A DNA stretch of 27,166 nucleotides, taken from positions 1 to 27,166 of the forward strand of contig DAOQXO010000028.1 of the NCBI GenBank assembly GCA_035342635.1. Direction: 5' to 3'. This document shows, piece after piece, positions 1 through 7,229 of this stretch. The notes under the pieces were generated by a model. It saw only the letters and a program-made list of their open reading frames with translations, ran no database searches and was not told the DNA's origin. A program made the translations under genes and the position numbers. Source of the stretch: CADEFQ01 sp035342635. Lineage in GTDB: Bacteria > Pseudomonadota > Gammaproteobacteria > Steroidobacterales > Steroidobacteraceae. Within the stretch, counting starts at the first letter, position 1; each line of letters starts with the position of its first letter.

Positions 1-2658
1 GACGAAGGGCAGCACGAAGCTCTCGAACTGCGCGGCGAGCACCAGGAACACGATCAGCAGCGCACCGAAGAAGGTCCAGTACAGCGGCTGGCTGGACTTC
101 AGGTACTCGCGCGACTCGCCGTCGAATTCGAGCTTGGCGGTGGGCGGCAGCTCCTCGTCGACGATCTGGCGGAAGTAGCGGACCGCATCGCCCATCGCAT
201 AGTCGCCCGCGAGGCCGGCGCTGATCGTGATCGAGCGCAGCCGGTTGAAGCGGTTCAACTCGGTCGCGGTGGCCGTCTCATTCAGGTCCACCACGCTGGC
301 GAGCGGCACGAGGTCGCCGCTCGAGTCCGAGCGTACATAGAGATTCTCGAGGCTGGTCGGCGAGCTGCGATCTTCGCTGCGGCCCTGCAGGATCACGTCA
401 TACTCGCGCCCGCCCATGATGAAGGTGGTCGCGGTGCGCGAGGCGAGCATCGTCTCGAGCGTGCGGGCGATCGCATCGAGCGAGAGGCCGAGGTCGGCGG
501 CGCGATTGCGATCGATCGCGACGTCCATCTGTGGCTTGCGCTCCTTGTAGTTGGAGTCGATATTGACGAGCCCGGGATTGGTGCTGGCACGCGCGATCAG
601 CTTGTCGCGCCACTCCGCGAGCGTCGCGTAGTCGGGGCCCATGATGACGACCTGCAGCGGGTCCTGGCCGCCCCAGTTGAACGCCGACGGCGTCGAGACG
701 TTGGCGCGTACGCCAGGCAGCAGCATCACCTGGCGCTGGATCGATTCGGTGATCTCGCGCGCGCTGCGTTTGCGCTCGTTCCAGTGCTTGAGCACCACCA
801 TGCCCATCGTGCGATTCACTTCACTGCCGACCGAGCCACCGCCGCCCGGTACGCGGACCTGGTAGCGCACCACGTCGCCACGCGCGGCCTCGGCCGCGAA
901 AATGGCTTCAAGGCGTGCAGCGTAGTCGTCCATGTAATCGAGCGATGCGCCTTCCGGGCCGAACAGCATCACGTGCACGATGCCGCGATCATCCTGCGGC
1001 GTGCTTTCCTCGGGCAGGCTCACGAACAGCGTAATCGCCACCGCGAAGACCGCCAGCGCGCCCCCCGCAATGAGCCACGGCCGGGCGAGCGAGCGCACGA
1101 GCAGGCCGCGATAGTGCTCGCTCATCCGATGAAACAGCCGGTCGATCGTCTCGCTGATGCGGCTGCGACCTGCGCCCCTCTGGAACAGCTGCGCGGTCAT
1201 CATCGGAGTCAGGGTCAGCGCCACGAGGCAGGAGAACAGGATCGAAGCGGCGAGCGTCAGACCGAATTCGCCGAACAGCCTGCCGACGCGCCCGGTGAGG
1301 AACGAGATCGGCATGAACACCGCCGCGAGCACCAGCGTGGTGGCGATCACTGCGAAGCCGATTTCGCGGCTGCCGTCGATGGCGGCGAGCAGGCTGGCTT
1401 CGCCGCGCTCGATGCGCCGGTAGATGTTTTCCAGCATCACGATCGCATCGTCGACGACGAGCCCGATCGCGAGCACGATGCCAAGCAGAGTCAGCGTGTT
1501 GATCGTGAAGCCCATGGCGTAGATCGCGGCGCAGGCACCGATGATCGACACCGGGATCGTGACCGCCGGAATCAGGGTCGCGCGCCAGCTGCCGAGGAAA
1601 GCGTAGATGACGACCAGCACGAGCAGCACCGAAATGCCGAGTGCGATCAGCACTTCGCGCATCGACGACTTGATGAACTCCGAGCGGTCGACATTGGTGC
1701 CGATCTGTGTGCCTTCGGGCAGGTCGGCATTGATCGCCTCGACCTCGGCGTGTGCCGCCGCCGCCACGGCCAGCGCATTGGCGTTGGACTGTGGCTCGAG
1801 GCCGATCGTGATGCCGGCGACGCCCAGCGTGCGGGAGATGGTGCGTTCGTTCTCGGCGGCGAGCGTGACCTCGGCGACTTCGCCGAGGCGCACGAGGTAA
1901 CCCTCGGGGCTGCGACCGACGACGAGATCGCGGAACTCGGCCGGGGTGGTGAGACCGGTGGCGGTGTTCAGCACGAACTCGCGGGTGCGCGATTCGAGCC
2001 GCCCGGCCGGCAGCTGCACGTTCTCACGACGCAGTGCCGACTCGATGTCGTTGACGGTCAGGCGGCGGGCGGCCAGCGCTTCCGCGTCGAGCCAGATGCG
2101 CATCGCATAACGGCGATTGCCCATGAACTGCACGCGGGCGACGCCCGGCACGGCAGCGAAGCGGTCCGCGACATTGCGCTCGACATAGTCGCTCAGCTCG
2201 AGCGTGGTCATCTTGTCGCTGGCCATGTTGATGAAGAGGATCGGTTGGGCGCTGCTGTCAGCCTTGACGATCTCGGGCGGATCCGCCTGGTCAGGCAGGG
2301 CACTGAGGATGCGCGACACCCGATCGCGCACGTCGTTGGCCGCCGCGTCGACGTTACGGCCGAGGTCGAACTCGAGGTTGATGCGCGAACGTCCATCGAT
2401 GCTGGTCGACTTCAGCTTCTCGATGCCCTCGAGGCCGGCGACCCGCTCCTCGATCGGCTGGGTGATCTTCGTCTCGATGATCTCGGCGGATGCGCCGAGG
2501 TAGCGCGTGTCGATCGACACGATGGGTGGATTGATGTCGGGGAACTCGCGGATCGTGGCCCACAGACGCGTGAGCGAGACCAGGCCTATGACGAGCAGCA
2601 GCAGGCTGATGACGGGCGCCAGGATCGGTCGGTGGACGGAAATTTCGGATATGCGCAT
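1..2658 (-). CDS. RND-family (HAE1-type) efflux permease, C-terminus beyond window
   Basis: Proton-driven inner-membrane permease of a tripartite drug/solute exporter. The reading frame is open from an ATG at 2658 to the window edge, giving 886 codons of an expected ~1030-1050, so the last ~150 residues (TM11-12) are missing. Visible features: N-terminus MRISEISVHRP followed by TM1; porter-domain sequences such as REFPDINPP and ETKITQPIEERV; the paired TM4 aspartates D403-D404 in LVVDDAIVMLENI, which match the proton-relay pair of AcrB/MexB; and a late TM entry reading VFLVLAAQFESFVLPF at the edge. It starts 6 bases after the cysQ stop, so the two are probably co-transcribed. No clear Shine-Dalgarno precedes the ATG. 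No periplasmic adaptor or outer-membrane factor gene is upstream; they could lie downstream, outside the window. Substrate cannot be predicted. Confidence 0.93.
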   Translation of the reverse strand, partial: MRISEISVHRPILAPVISLLLLVIGLVSLTRLWATIREFPDINPPIVSIDTRYLGASAEIIETKITQPIEERVAGLEGIEKLKSTSIDGRSRINLEFDLGRNVDAAANDVRDRVSRILSALPDQADPPEIVKADSSAQPILFINMASDKMTTLELSDYVERNVADRFAAVPGVARVQFMGNRRYAMRIWLDAEALAARRLTVNDIESALRRENVQLPAGRLESRTREFVLNTATGLTTPAEFRDLVVGRSPEGYLVRLGEVAEVTLAAENERTISRTLGVAGITIGLEPQSNANALAVAAAAHAEVEAINADLPEGTQIGTNVDRSEFIKSSMREVLIALGISVLLVLVVIYAFLGSWRATLIPAVTIPVSIIGACAAIYAMGFTINTLTLLGIVLAIGLVVDDAIVMLENIYRRIERGEASLLAAIDGSREIGFAVIATTLVLAAVFMPISFLTGRVGRLFGEFGLTLAASILFSCLVALTLTPMMTAQLFQRGAGRSRISETIDRLFHRMSEHYRGLLVRSLARPWLIAGGALAVFAVAITLFVSLPEESTPQDDRGIVHVMLFGPEGASLDYMDDYAARLEAIFAAEAARGDVVRYQVRVPGGGGSVGSEVNRTMGMVVLKHWNERKRSAREITESIQRQVMLLPGVRANVSTPSAFNWGGQDPLQVVIMGPDYATLAEWRDKLIARASTNPGLVNIDSNYKERKPQMDVAIDRNRAADLGLSLDAIARTLETMLASRTATTFIMGGREYDVILQGRSEDRSSPTSLENLYVRSDSSGDLVPLASVVDLNETATATELNRFNRLRSITISAGLAGDYAMGDAVRYFRQIVDEELPPTAKLEFDGESREYLKSSQPLYWTFFGALLIVFLVLAAQFESFVLPFV

Positions 2659-2664
2659 CGGTGA

Positions 2665-3483
2665 TCAGGTCGTGACGTCGCGGCCACGTGCGATGAAGGG
2701 CCCGTTGCGCAAACCGTTTGCGAACTTGCCGTACTTGAAGGTCGCACCATCCGGCGCGAGCACCGAGCCGCCCGCCGCCTGCAGGATGGCGTGACCGGCC
2801 GCTACATCCCACTCCATCGTGGGCCCGAAGCGAGCATACAGATCGGCGCGGCCGGCGGCGATACGGCAGAACTTCAGCGACGAGCCCACCGATTCGATCC
2901 GCAGGTGTGGCACCGTGGCGAGGAAGGCGTCGGTGGCCGGGTCGCGGTGCGAGCGGCTGGCAAGGGCGATTGCGCCGCGCTGGGGCAGGGGGCGCGCCTC
3001 GATGGGCTGTACCCGCGCGACGTCAAAGTCGGGGCCTGGCGGCTGCCCGCCGTACCAGGCCCGCTGCCCGGCGTAATACAGCTCCCCGATGGCCGGTGCG
3101 TAGACGCAGCCCGCGATCGGGGATTCGTCGCTGATGAGCGCGATGTTGACGGTAAATTCGCCGTTCCGCGCAACGAACTCCCGTGTGCCATCGAGCGGGT
3201 CGACGAGCACGAACGGCCCGCGCGGGGCGGGAGCGGGCTGCGTGGCGTCCCAGGCTTCCTCGGAGATCACCGGCACCCCCGGCAATAGAGCCTGCAACGC
3301 GGGCACGATCAGTTCCTCGGCCCGCTGGTCGGCGAGGGTCACGGGCGTGTCATCCGCCTTCATGCGGGTGACGAAATCCGTCTGGTACACGGCCATGATG
3401 GCTGCGCCGGCGCGCACGGCGATCACGGCAAATTCCGCGCCGATTCGGTCATGCTCCGCGTTCTTGTAGAATGGCATGGTCAT
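2665..3483 (-). CDS. cysQ: 3'(2'),5'-bisphosphate nucleotidase CysQ
   Basis: Inositol-monophosphatase-superfamily enzyme that hydrolyses 3'-phosphoadenosine 5'-phosphate (PAP), a by-product of sulfate assimilation, to AMP. The protein is 272 aa from the chosen start. Metal-binding motifs are intact: EE at residues 75-76, DPLDGT at 95-100, and the C-terminal MEWDVAAGHAI with W225-D226. TLADQRAEE near the N-terminus is also typical of CysQ. ATG 3483 (MTMPFYKN) was chosen because GGAG lies at 3490-3493 on the minus strand, 6 bases upstream; the frame is open further upstream to 3531, but that stretch (KATSGMVRKRLE) looks non-coding. The start overlaps that of the divergent L,D-transpeptidase gene, and the stop is 6 bases before the RND permease, so this is the first gene of a cysQ-RND unit. 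Confidence 0.93.
   Translation of the reverse strand: MTMPFYKNAEHDRIGAEFAVIAVRAGAAIMAVYQTDFVTRMKADDTPVTLADQRAEELIVPALQALLPGVPVISEEAWDATQPAPAPRGPFVLVDPLDGTREFVARNGEFTVNIALISDESPIAGCVYAPAIGELYYAGQRAWYGGQPPGPDFDVARVQPIEARPLPQRGAIALASRSHRDPATDAFLATVPHLRIESVGSSLKFCRIAAGRADLYARFGPTMEWDVAAGHAILQAAGGSVLAPDGATFKYGKFANGLRNGPFIARGRDVTT
3467..3472 (+). promoter_or_regulatory. Candidate -10 element (TAGAAT) for the L,D-transpeptidase operon
   Basis: TAGAAT matches the sigma70 -10 consensus at 5 of 6 positions and lies within the start region of cysQ on the other strand. No good -35 is found 16-18 bases upstream. Transcription would begin near 3479, giving an almost leaderless message if ATG 3482 is used, or a ~30-base leader if ATG 3509 is used. 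Inference only. Confidence 0.3.
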
Positions 3484-4489
3484 GTCCAGCTCCAGCCTTT
3501 TCCGAACCATGCCGCTCGTTGCCTTCGCCATTGTCGCGACAGGCGCGCGCGCGACCGTCTATGAGCTGCCTGCCACCGGAGCTGCCCTCTTCGGTAGCTT
3601 AGAGCATATCGTGACCGCGTACGAGGACACGCTGATCGACCTCGGGCGGCGTTACAGCCTGGGCTATGAGGAAATCCGCCGCGTAAACCCGGACGTGGAT
3701 CCGTGGCTGCCGGGCGAGGGTACCGCGGTGCTGCTACCGGGCCAGCGAATCCTGCCGAGCGGACCCCGCGAGGGCATCGTCGTCAACCTGCCGGAGCATC
3801 GGCTCTATTACTTCCCGAAAGCGAAGAAGGGCCAGCCGGCGCTCGTTTATACGTACCCGGTCAGCATCGGCAAGATGGACTGGAAGACCCCGCTCGGCAG
3901 GACGCGCATCACCCAGAAGGAGAAGAACCCCAACTGGTATCCGCCGGCTTCGGTGCGCAAGGAGCACGCCGCGCGTGGCGAACCGCTGCCGAGGGTCGTG
4001 CCGCCGGGTCCGGACAATCCGCTCGGTGCCTACAAGATGCGCCTCGCGATCGGCGGGGGCAGCTACCTGATCCACGGCACGAACAATCCGGCGGCGGTCG
4101 GCATGGCGATCACGCACGGCTGCATCCGCATGTTCCCGGAGGATGTCGAAGAACTCTTCGGCATGGTGGCTGTGGGCACGCCGGTCTATCTCGTCAACGA
4201 GCCGGTCAAGGTCGCCATCGTCGACGGCGAGGTCTACCTCGAGGCGCATCCGCCGGTGGACGCCGAAGGACAGACCGCCGCGATCGACATAGAACAGTTC
4301 GCCGCGATGCTCGATGCGGCACTCGGGGACAGCCGCACGGCCGTTCACTGGGACCACGCGCGCGACATCCTGCAGGCAGGCAACGGCATGCCGCAACTGA
4401 TCGGCGTCGAGGCGGATGTTGATACGGATGACGCGGCGATTGCCGTGGCGCCGGTCCCGGCGGGCGAACGCCCGGCATCACGCGAGTAG
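3476..4489 (+). CDS. L,D-transpeptidase (ErfK/YbiS/YcfS/YnhG type) with LysM-like N-terminal region
   Basis: Periplasmic cysteine transpeptidase that forms L,D-peptide bonds in peptidoglycan or attaches proteins to it. The protein has 337 codons. Residues ~4-26 look like a signal peptide (Arg in the n-region, PLVAFAIVATG core, ARA cleavage site). Residues ~45-92 resemble a LysM-type peptidoglycan-binding segment (LGRRYSLGYEEIRRVNPDVDPWLP). The YkuD domain follows (~100-245) with H200 in IHGTN and the catalytic motif H214-G-C216-I-R218. A ~90-residue acidic tail has no recognised domain. The start is uncertain: ATG 3476, 3482 and 3509 are in frame and none has a clear Shine-Dalgarno. An early start is preferred because it keeps Arg in the signal peptide. 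It overlaps head-to-head with cysQ and is followed after 8 bases by the DASS transporter. Confidence 0.92.
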   Translation: MVMSSSSLFRTMPLVAFAIVATGARATVYELPATGAALFGSLEHIVTAYEDTLIDLGRRYSLGYEEIRRVNPDVDPWLPGEGTAVLLPGQRILPSGPREGIVVNLPEHRLYYFPKAKKGQPALVYTYPVSIGKMDWKTPLGRTRITQKEKNPNWYPPASVRKEHAARGEPLPRVVPPGPDNPLGAYKMRLAIGGGSYLIHGTNNPAAVGMAITHGCIRMFPEDVEELFGMVAVGTPVYLVNEPVKVAIVDGEVYLEAHPPVDAEGQTAAIDIEQFAAMLDAALGDSRTAVHWDHARDILQAGNGMPQLIGVEADVDTDDAAIAVAPVPAGERPASRE

Positions 4490-4497
4490 CCGGGCCC

Positions 4498-5907
4498 TTG
4501 CGCCGCGCAGTCGCGCTGCTTGGTCCCGTGGCCTTTCTGTGCACGGTGCTGCTGCCCGCGCCGGCGGGATTCTCCGAACTTGCCTGGCCGACGCTTGGCC
4601 TGCTCGCATGGATGGCGCTGTGGTGGGTCACCGAGGCGGTGCCCCTGTCCGTCACCGCGCTGCTGCCATTGCTGGTCGTGCCGCTGATCGGCTTACCGCA
4701 GCCGGCGCAGATCCTCACCCAGTATGCGACCTCGACCATCTTCCTGATCCTCGGCGGATTCCTGATCGGACTTGCGATGGAGCGCTGGCAGCTGCATCGG
4801 CGCATCGCCTACGCGATCATCGCTGCCGTGGGCAGTCATCCGCGCCGGCTCGTGCTCGGCGTGATGATTGCCACGGCGTTCGTCAGCATGTGGGTGTCGA
4901 ACACGTCGACGACGCTGATGATGCTGCCGGTGGCGAGCTCGATCGTGGCCCTCGTCGCGGCGGGCGATCACGGTCGCGCGACCGCCAATTTCGCGACTGC
5001 GATGCTGCTCGGTGTCGCCTATGCCGCCACGATCGGCGGGCTCGGCACGCTGATCGGCTCGCCATCCAACGCACTGGTGCAGGGGTTCATGGCGCAGAAC
5101 TTCGGCCACGACTTCAGCTTCGCGGCCTGGATGTCGTTCGGCATTCCGACCGTGGTCCTGCTGCTGCCGGCGACCTGGTGGATCGTGACGCGCGTTGCGC
5201 TGCCTTTCGAACTGCCGCCGGATGCGCTGCCGCGCGATGCCATGCGACGCGCACTGCATGAACTCGGGCCGATGTCGCCGCCGGAACGGCGCGTGGCGCT
5301 CATCGCGCTCGTGACCGCGGTGCTATGGATTTCGCGCCCATGGCTCATGGGTCTGCCGGGCCTCCATGGCGTGACTGACACGGTGATCGCCATCGCCGCC
5401 GGCCTCGCACTGTTCCTCGTGCCTTCGGGCGCGGGTTCCGGTCTCGCGCTGCTGGATGCCGAGGCCATGCGCAAGGTGCCATGGGACGTGCTGATTCTTT
5501 TCGGCGGGGGGCTTGCGCTCGCGGCCGCGATACAGGCGAGCACGCTGTCGGATACTCTGGGAGTGGCGATGCGCGGCATCGCACACTTGCCACAGTTCGC
5601 CGTGACGATAGCGGTGGTGCTCGTGATCGTTCTATGGACCGAGTTCAACAGCAACACCGCCACCGCGGCGACCTTCATGCCGGTGCTCGCGACGATGGCC
5701 GCCGGCAATCCGGAAACGCTCCTTGTGCTGCTCGCACCGGCCGCCATGGCGGCCTCCGCGGGCTTCATGCTGCCCGTCGGCACGCCCCCCAACGCGATCG
5801 TGTTCGCCACCGGCAGGATTACGATGCGCCAGATGCTGCGCACCGGTTTCCTGGTCGACATCGCGGCGGTGGTTGTGATCACCGTCATTGCCGGCGTGCT
5901 GCTGTGA
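4498..5907 (+). CDS. SLC13/DASS-family anion:Na+ symporter
   Basis: Inner-membrane transporter of the divalent anion:sodium symporter family, which carries dicarboxylates, sulfate or related anions. The protein is 469 aa with roughly 11-12 hydrophobic segments. Two Ser-Asn-Thr motifs, which bind Na+ and substrate in the family, are visible: S134-N-T136 in MWVSNTSTTLMM and S385-N-T387 in TEFNSNTATAATFMP. The repeat ends with a MLPVGTPPNAIVF segment, also typical. The first available start is TTG 4498, 8 bases after the L,D-transpeptidase stop; GTG 4528 is the next candidate but would cut into the first membrane segment. The stop overlaps the next gene (GTGA). Substrate cannot be assigned from sequence; a sulfate or dicarboxylate role is equally possible. 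Confidence 0.9.
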   Translation: MRRAVALLGPVAFLCTVLLPAPAGFSELAWPTLGLLAWMALWWVTEAVPLSVTALLPLLVVPLIGLPQPAQILTQYATSTIFLILGGFLIGLAMERWQLHRRIAYAIIAAVGSHPRRLVLGVMIATAFVSMWVSNTSTTLMMLPVASSIVALVAAGDHGRATANFATAMLLGVAYAATIGGLGTLIGSPSNALVQGFMAQNFGHDFSFAAWMSFGIPTVVLLLPATWWIVTRVALPFELPPDALPRDAMRRALHELGPMSPPERRVALIALVTAVLWISRPWLMGLPGLHGVTDTVIAIAAGLALFLVPSGAGSGLALLDAEAMRKVPWDVLILFGGGLALAAAIQASTLSDTLGVAMRGIAHLPQFAVTIAVVLVIVLWTEFNSNTATAATFMPVLATMAAGNPETLLVLLAPAAMAASAGFMLPVGTPPNAIVFATGRITMRQMLRTGFLVDIAAVVVITVIAGVLL

Positions 5908-6434
5908 GTGCATCAGCCGATTCGCGCGCCTTGCGCGATGCCTTCGGGCTTTTCGCGACGGGCGTCACGATCGTTACCGGTCGCAGGGCCGGCGGCGAGC
6001 CTGTCGGGGTCACCGTGAATTCGTTCACTTCGGTGTCGCTCGAGCCGCCGCTGCTGCTGTGGTGCCTGCAGAACGCCAGTACGAGTCTCGACGCCTTCGC
6101 CGTCGGCCATGAGTTCGCCGTGCACGTGTTGAGCCTCGAACACGAGGATGAGGCGATGCATTTCGCCCGCCGCGCCGCCGGCAAGTTTCCGGCGCGCTAC
6201 GCCGGCGGGAGCGGCCCGCCGCGCATCGACGGCGCGCTTTGCCGCCTCGAATGCCTCGTCGAGGCGCAGCACGCCGGCGGCGACCACACGATCATTGTAG
6301 GTAGCGTGACCCGCTGTGAAGTGGCAGGCGGCGCGCCGCTGGTGTTCCAGGGTGGTGTATTCGGGCGCTTCACGCCCTTGCCGCGCGGTCGGCATGTCGA
6401 GACCTGGGAAACGTTCACCGGCGACTGGTTCTGA
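5904..6434 (+). CDS. Flavin reductase-like FMN-binding protein (HpaC/NtaB type)
   Basis: Member of the flavin reductase-like, split-barrel FMN-binding family, which typically uses NAD(P)H to reduce free FMN/FAD for a partner monooxygenase. The protein is 176 aa from GTG 5904, near the usual ~160-180. Family-typical features: an opening LRDAFGLFATGVTIVT, then GVTVNSFTSVSLEPPLLLWCL (flavin-binding core), HVLSLEHEDEA and a C-terminal FGRFTPL. The GTG overlaps the DASS stop in GTGA (5904-5907), indicating translational coupling. No monooxygenase gene lies nearby, so it may serve a distant oxygenase or act on its own. The biological substrate is unknown. Confidence 0.88.
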   Translation: MSASADSRALRDAFGLFATGVTIVTGRRAGGEPVGVTVNSFTSVSLEPPLLLWCLQNASTSLDAFAVGHEFAVHVLSLEHEDEAMHFARRAAGKFPARYAGGSGPPRIDGALCRLECLVEAQHAGGDHTIIVGSVTRCEVAGGAPLVFQGGVFGRFTPLPRGRHVETWETFTGDWF

Positions 6435-6444
6435 AGGTTACGCA

Positions 6445-7086
6445 GTGGCTACATTCGTCATCGTCCGCCACGCGCAGGCTTCGTTCGGCAGCCAAGATTA
6501 CGACGCGCTGTCCGCGCTCGGCATCACGCAGGCCGAGACGACTGGCCGCCACTTCGCGAGCCGGGGCGCGGCGTTCGATCGCGTGTTGGTCGGCCCGCGC
6601 GTACGCCATGCCGAGACCGCGCGTCGGCTCGTCGGGCCGCGGCGCGACTTCGCGGCAGTCGACGCCCTCGACGAGTGCGGTGCGGGCCACGGCCTCATGC
6701 GGCACGTCCTCGAGCACCGCGAAGGCGCCCCGATGCGCGCAGTACTCGAGCGCTATCTGCAGCTGCTCGAGGCCTGGGGACGCGGTGCACACGAAGTGCC
6801 GGGCTGCGAAACGCGCGCGCAGTTCGGCCAGCGGATCGCCGGGTGGTTCGACCAGGCCTGCGCGGACCTGCGGCAGGGCGAGCACGTGCTGGTCGTGACT
6901 TCCGCGGGTGTCATTGCCCTGCTGGTATCCGATCTGCTGCAGGCGCCGGCTCCGGCGTGGGGGCAGTTGATGCGCACGATGCGCAATGCCTCGATCAGCG
7001 AACTGCTGGTCTCGGGAGGGCGACGCAGCCTCGCGAGCTTCAATTCCACCGCGCATCTCGAACCGGCGCAGGTGAGCGGCATATGA
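6445..7086 (+). CDS. Histidine phosphatase superfamily protein lacking the second catalytic His
   Basis: Branch-1 histidine phosphatase fold (phosphoglycerate mutase/SixA-like), 213 aa. GTG 6445 was chosen because GAAGG at 6433-6437 lies 7 bases upstream; the frame is open earlier, but only over the end of the flavin reductase. The N-terminal catalytic motif is present as IVRHAQ (R8-H9), with an acidic E77 in LDECGAGHG. The usual second histidine (VSHGGVI) is replaced: the sequence reads VTSAGVIALL, with S153 at the His position. Some proteobacterial members of the superfamily carry Ser there, so this is probably a subfamily trait, but activity is uncertain. It sits in the transpeptidase-DASS-flavin reductase run and overlaps the next small ORF by 4 bases. 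Confidence 0.85.
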   Translation: MATFVIVRHAQASFGSQDYDALSALGITQAETTGRHFASRGAAFDRVLVGPRVRHAETARRLVGPRRDFAAVDALDECGAGHGLMRHVLEHREGAPMRAVLERYLQLLEAWGRGAHEVPGCETRAQFGQRIAGWFDQACADLRQGEHVLVVTSAGVIALLVSDLLQAPAPAWGQLMRTMRNASISELLVSGGRRSLASFNSTAHLEPAQVSGI

Positions 7087-7229
7087 GTCTCGCCGCCGAC
7101 CAACTGGTCGGGACCTGGCGGCTCGAAGGCGATCGGCTGGTGCTGACAGCGGATGAAGGCGATGCGGCGCGCGGGCTCGCGCGACGCCATGTCATCGAAT
7201 GGGGCCGTGCAGGTTGCGCGGATACCTAG
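7083..7229 (+). CDS. Small 48-aa hypothetical protein, translationally coupled
   Basis: Unrecognised short ORF starting MSLAADQLVGTWRLEGD and ending GRAGCADT. Its ATG overlaps the phosphatase stop (ATGA, 7083-7086), and AGGTGA at 7070-7075 lies 7 bases upstream, a good Shine-Dalgarno. It ends at TAG 7227-7229, sharing the tetranucleotide CTAG with the stop of the convergent gene. The opening LVGTWRLE faintly resembles the first strand of lipocalin-like domains, so it could be the remnant of a longer protein cut off by the facing gene; this is weak. No membrane segment or signal peptide is seen. It may be a real small protein or a chance ORF. Confidence 0.45.
   Translation: MSLAADQLVGTWRLEGDRLVLTADEGDAARGLARRHVIEWGRAGCADT

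Noticed and set aside
784..2664. Long plus-strand open frame (626 codons) opposite the RND permease
   Set aside because: Its product is Arg/His/Asp-rich low-complexity sequence without motifs, and the minus strand here encodes a clear RND permease; it is a GC-driven antisense frame.
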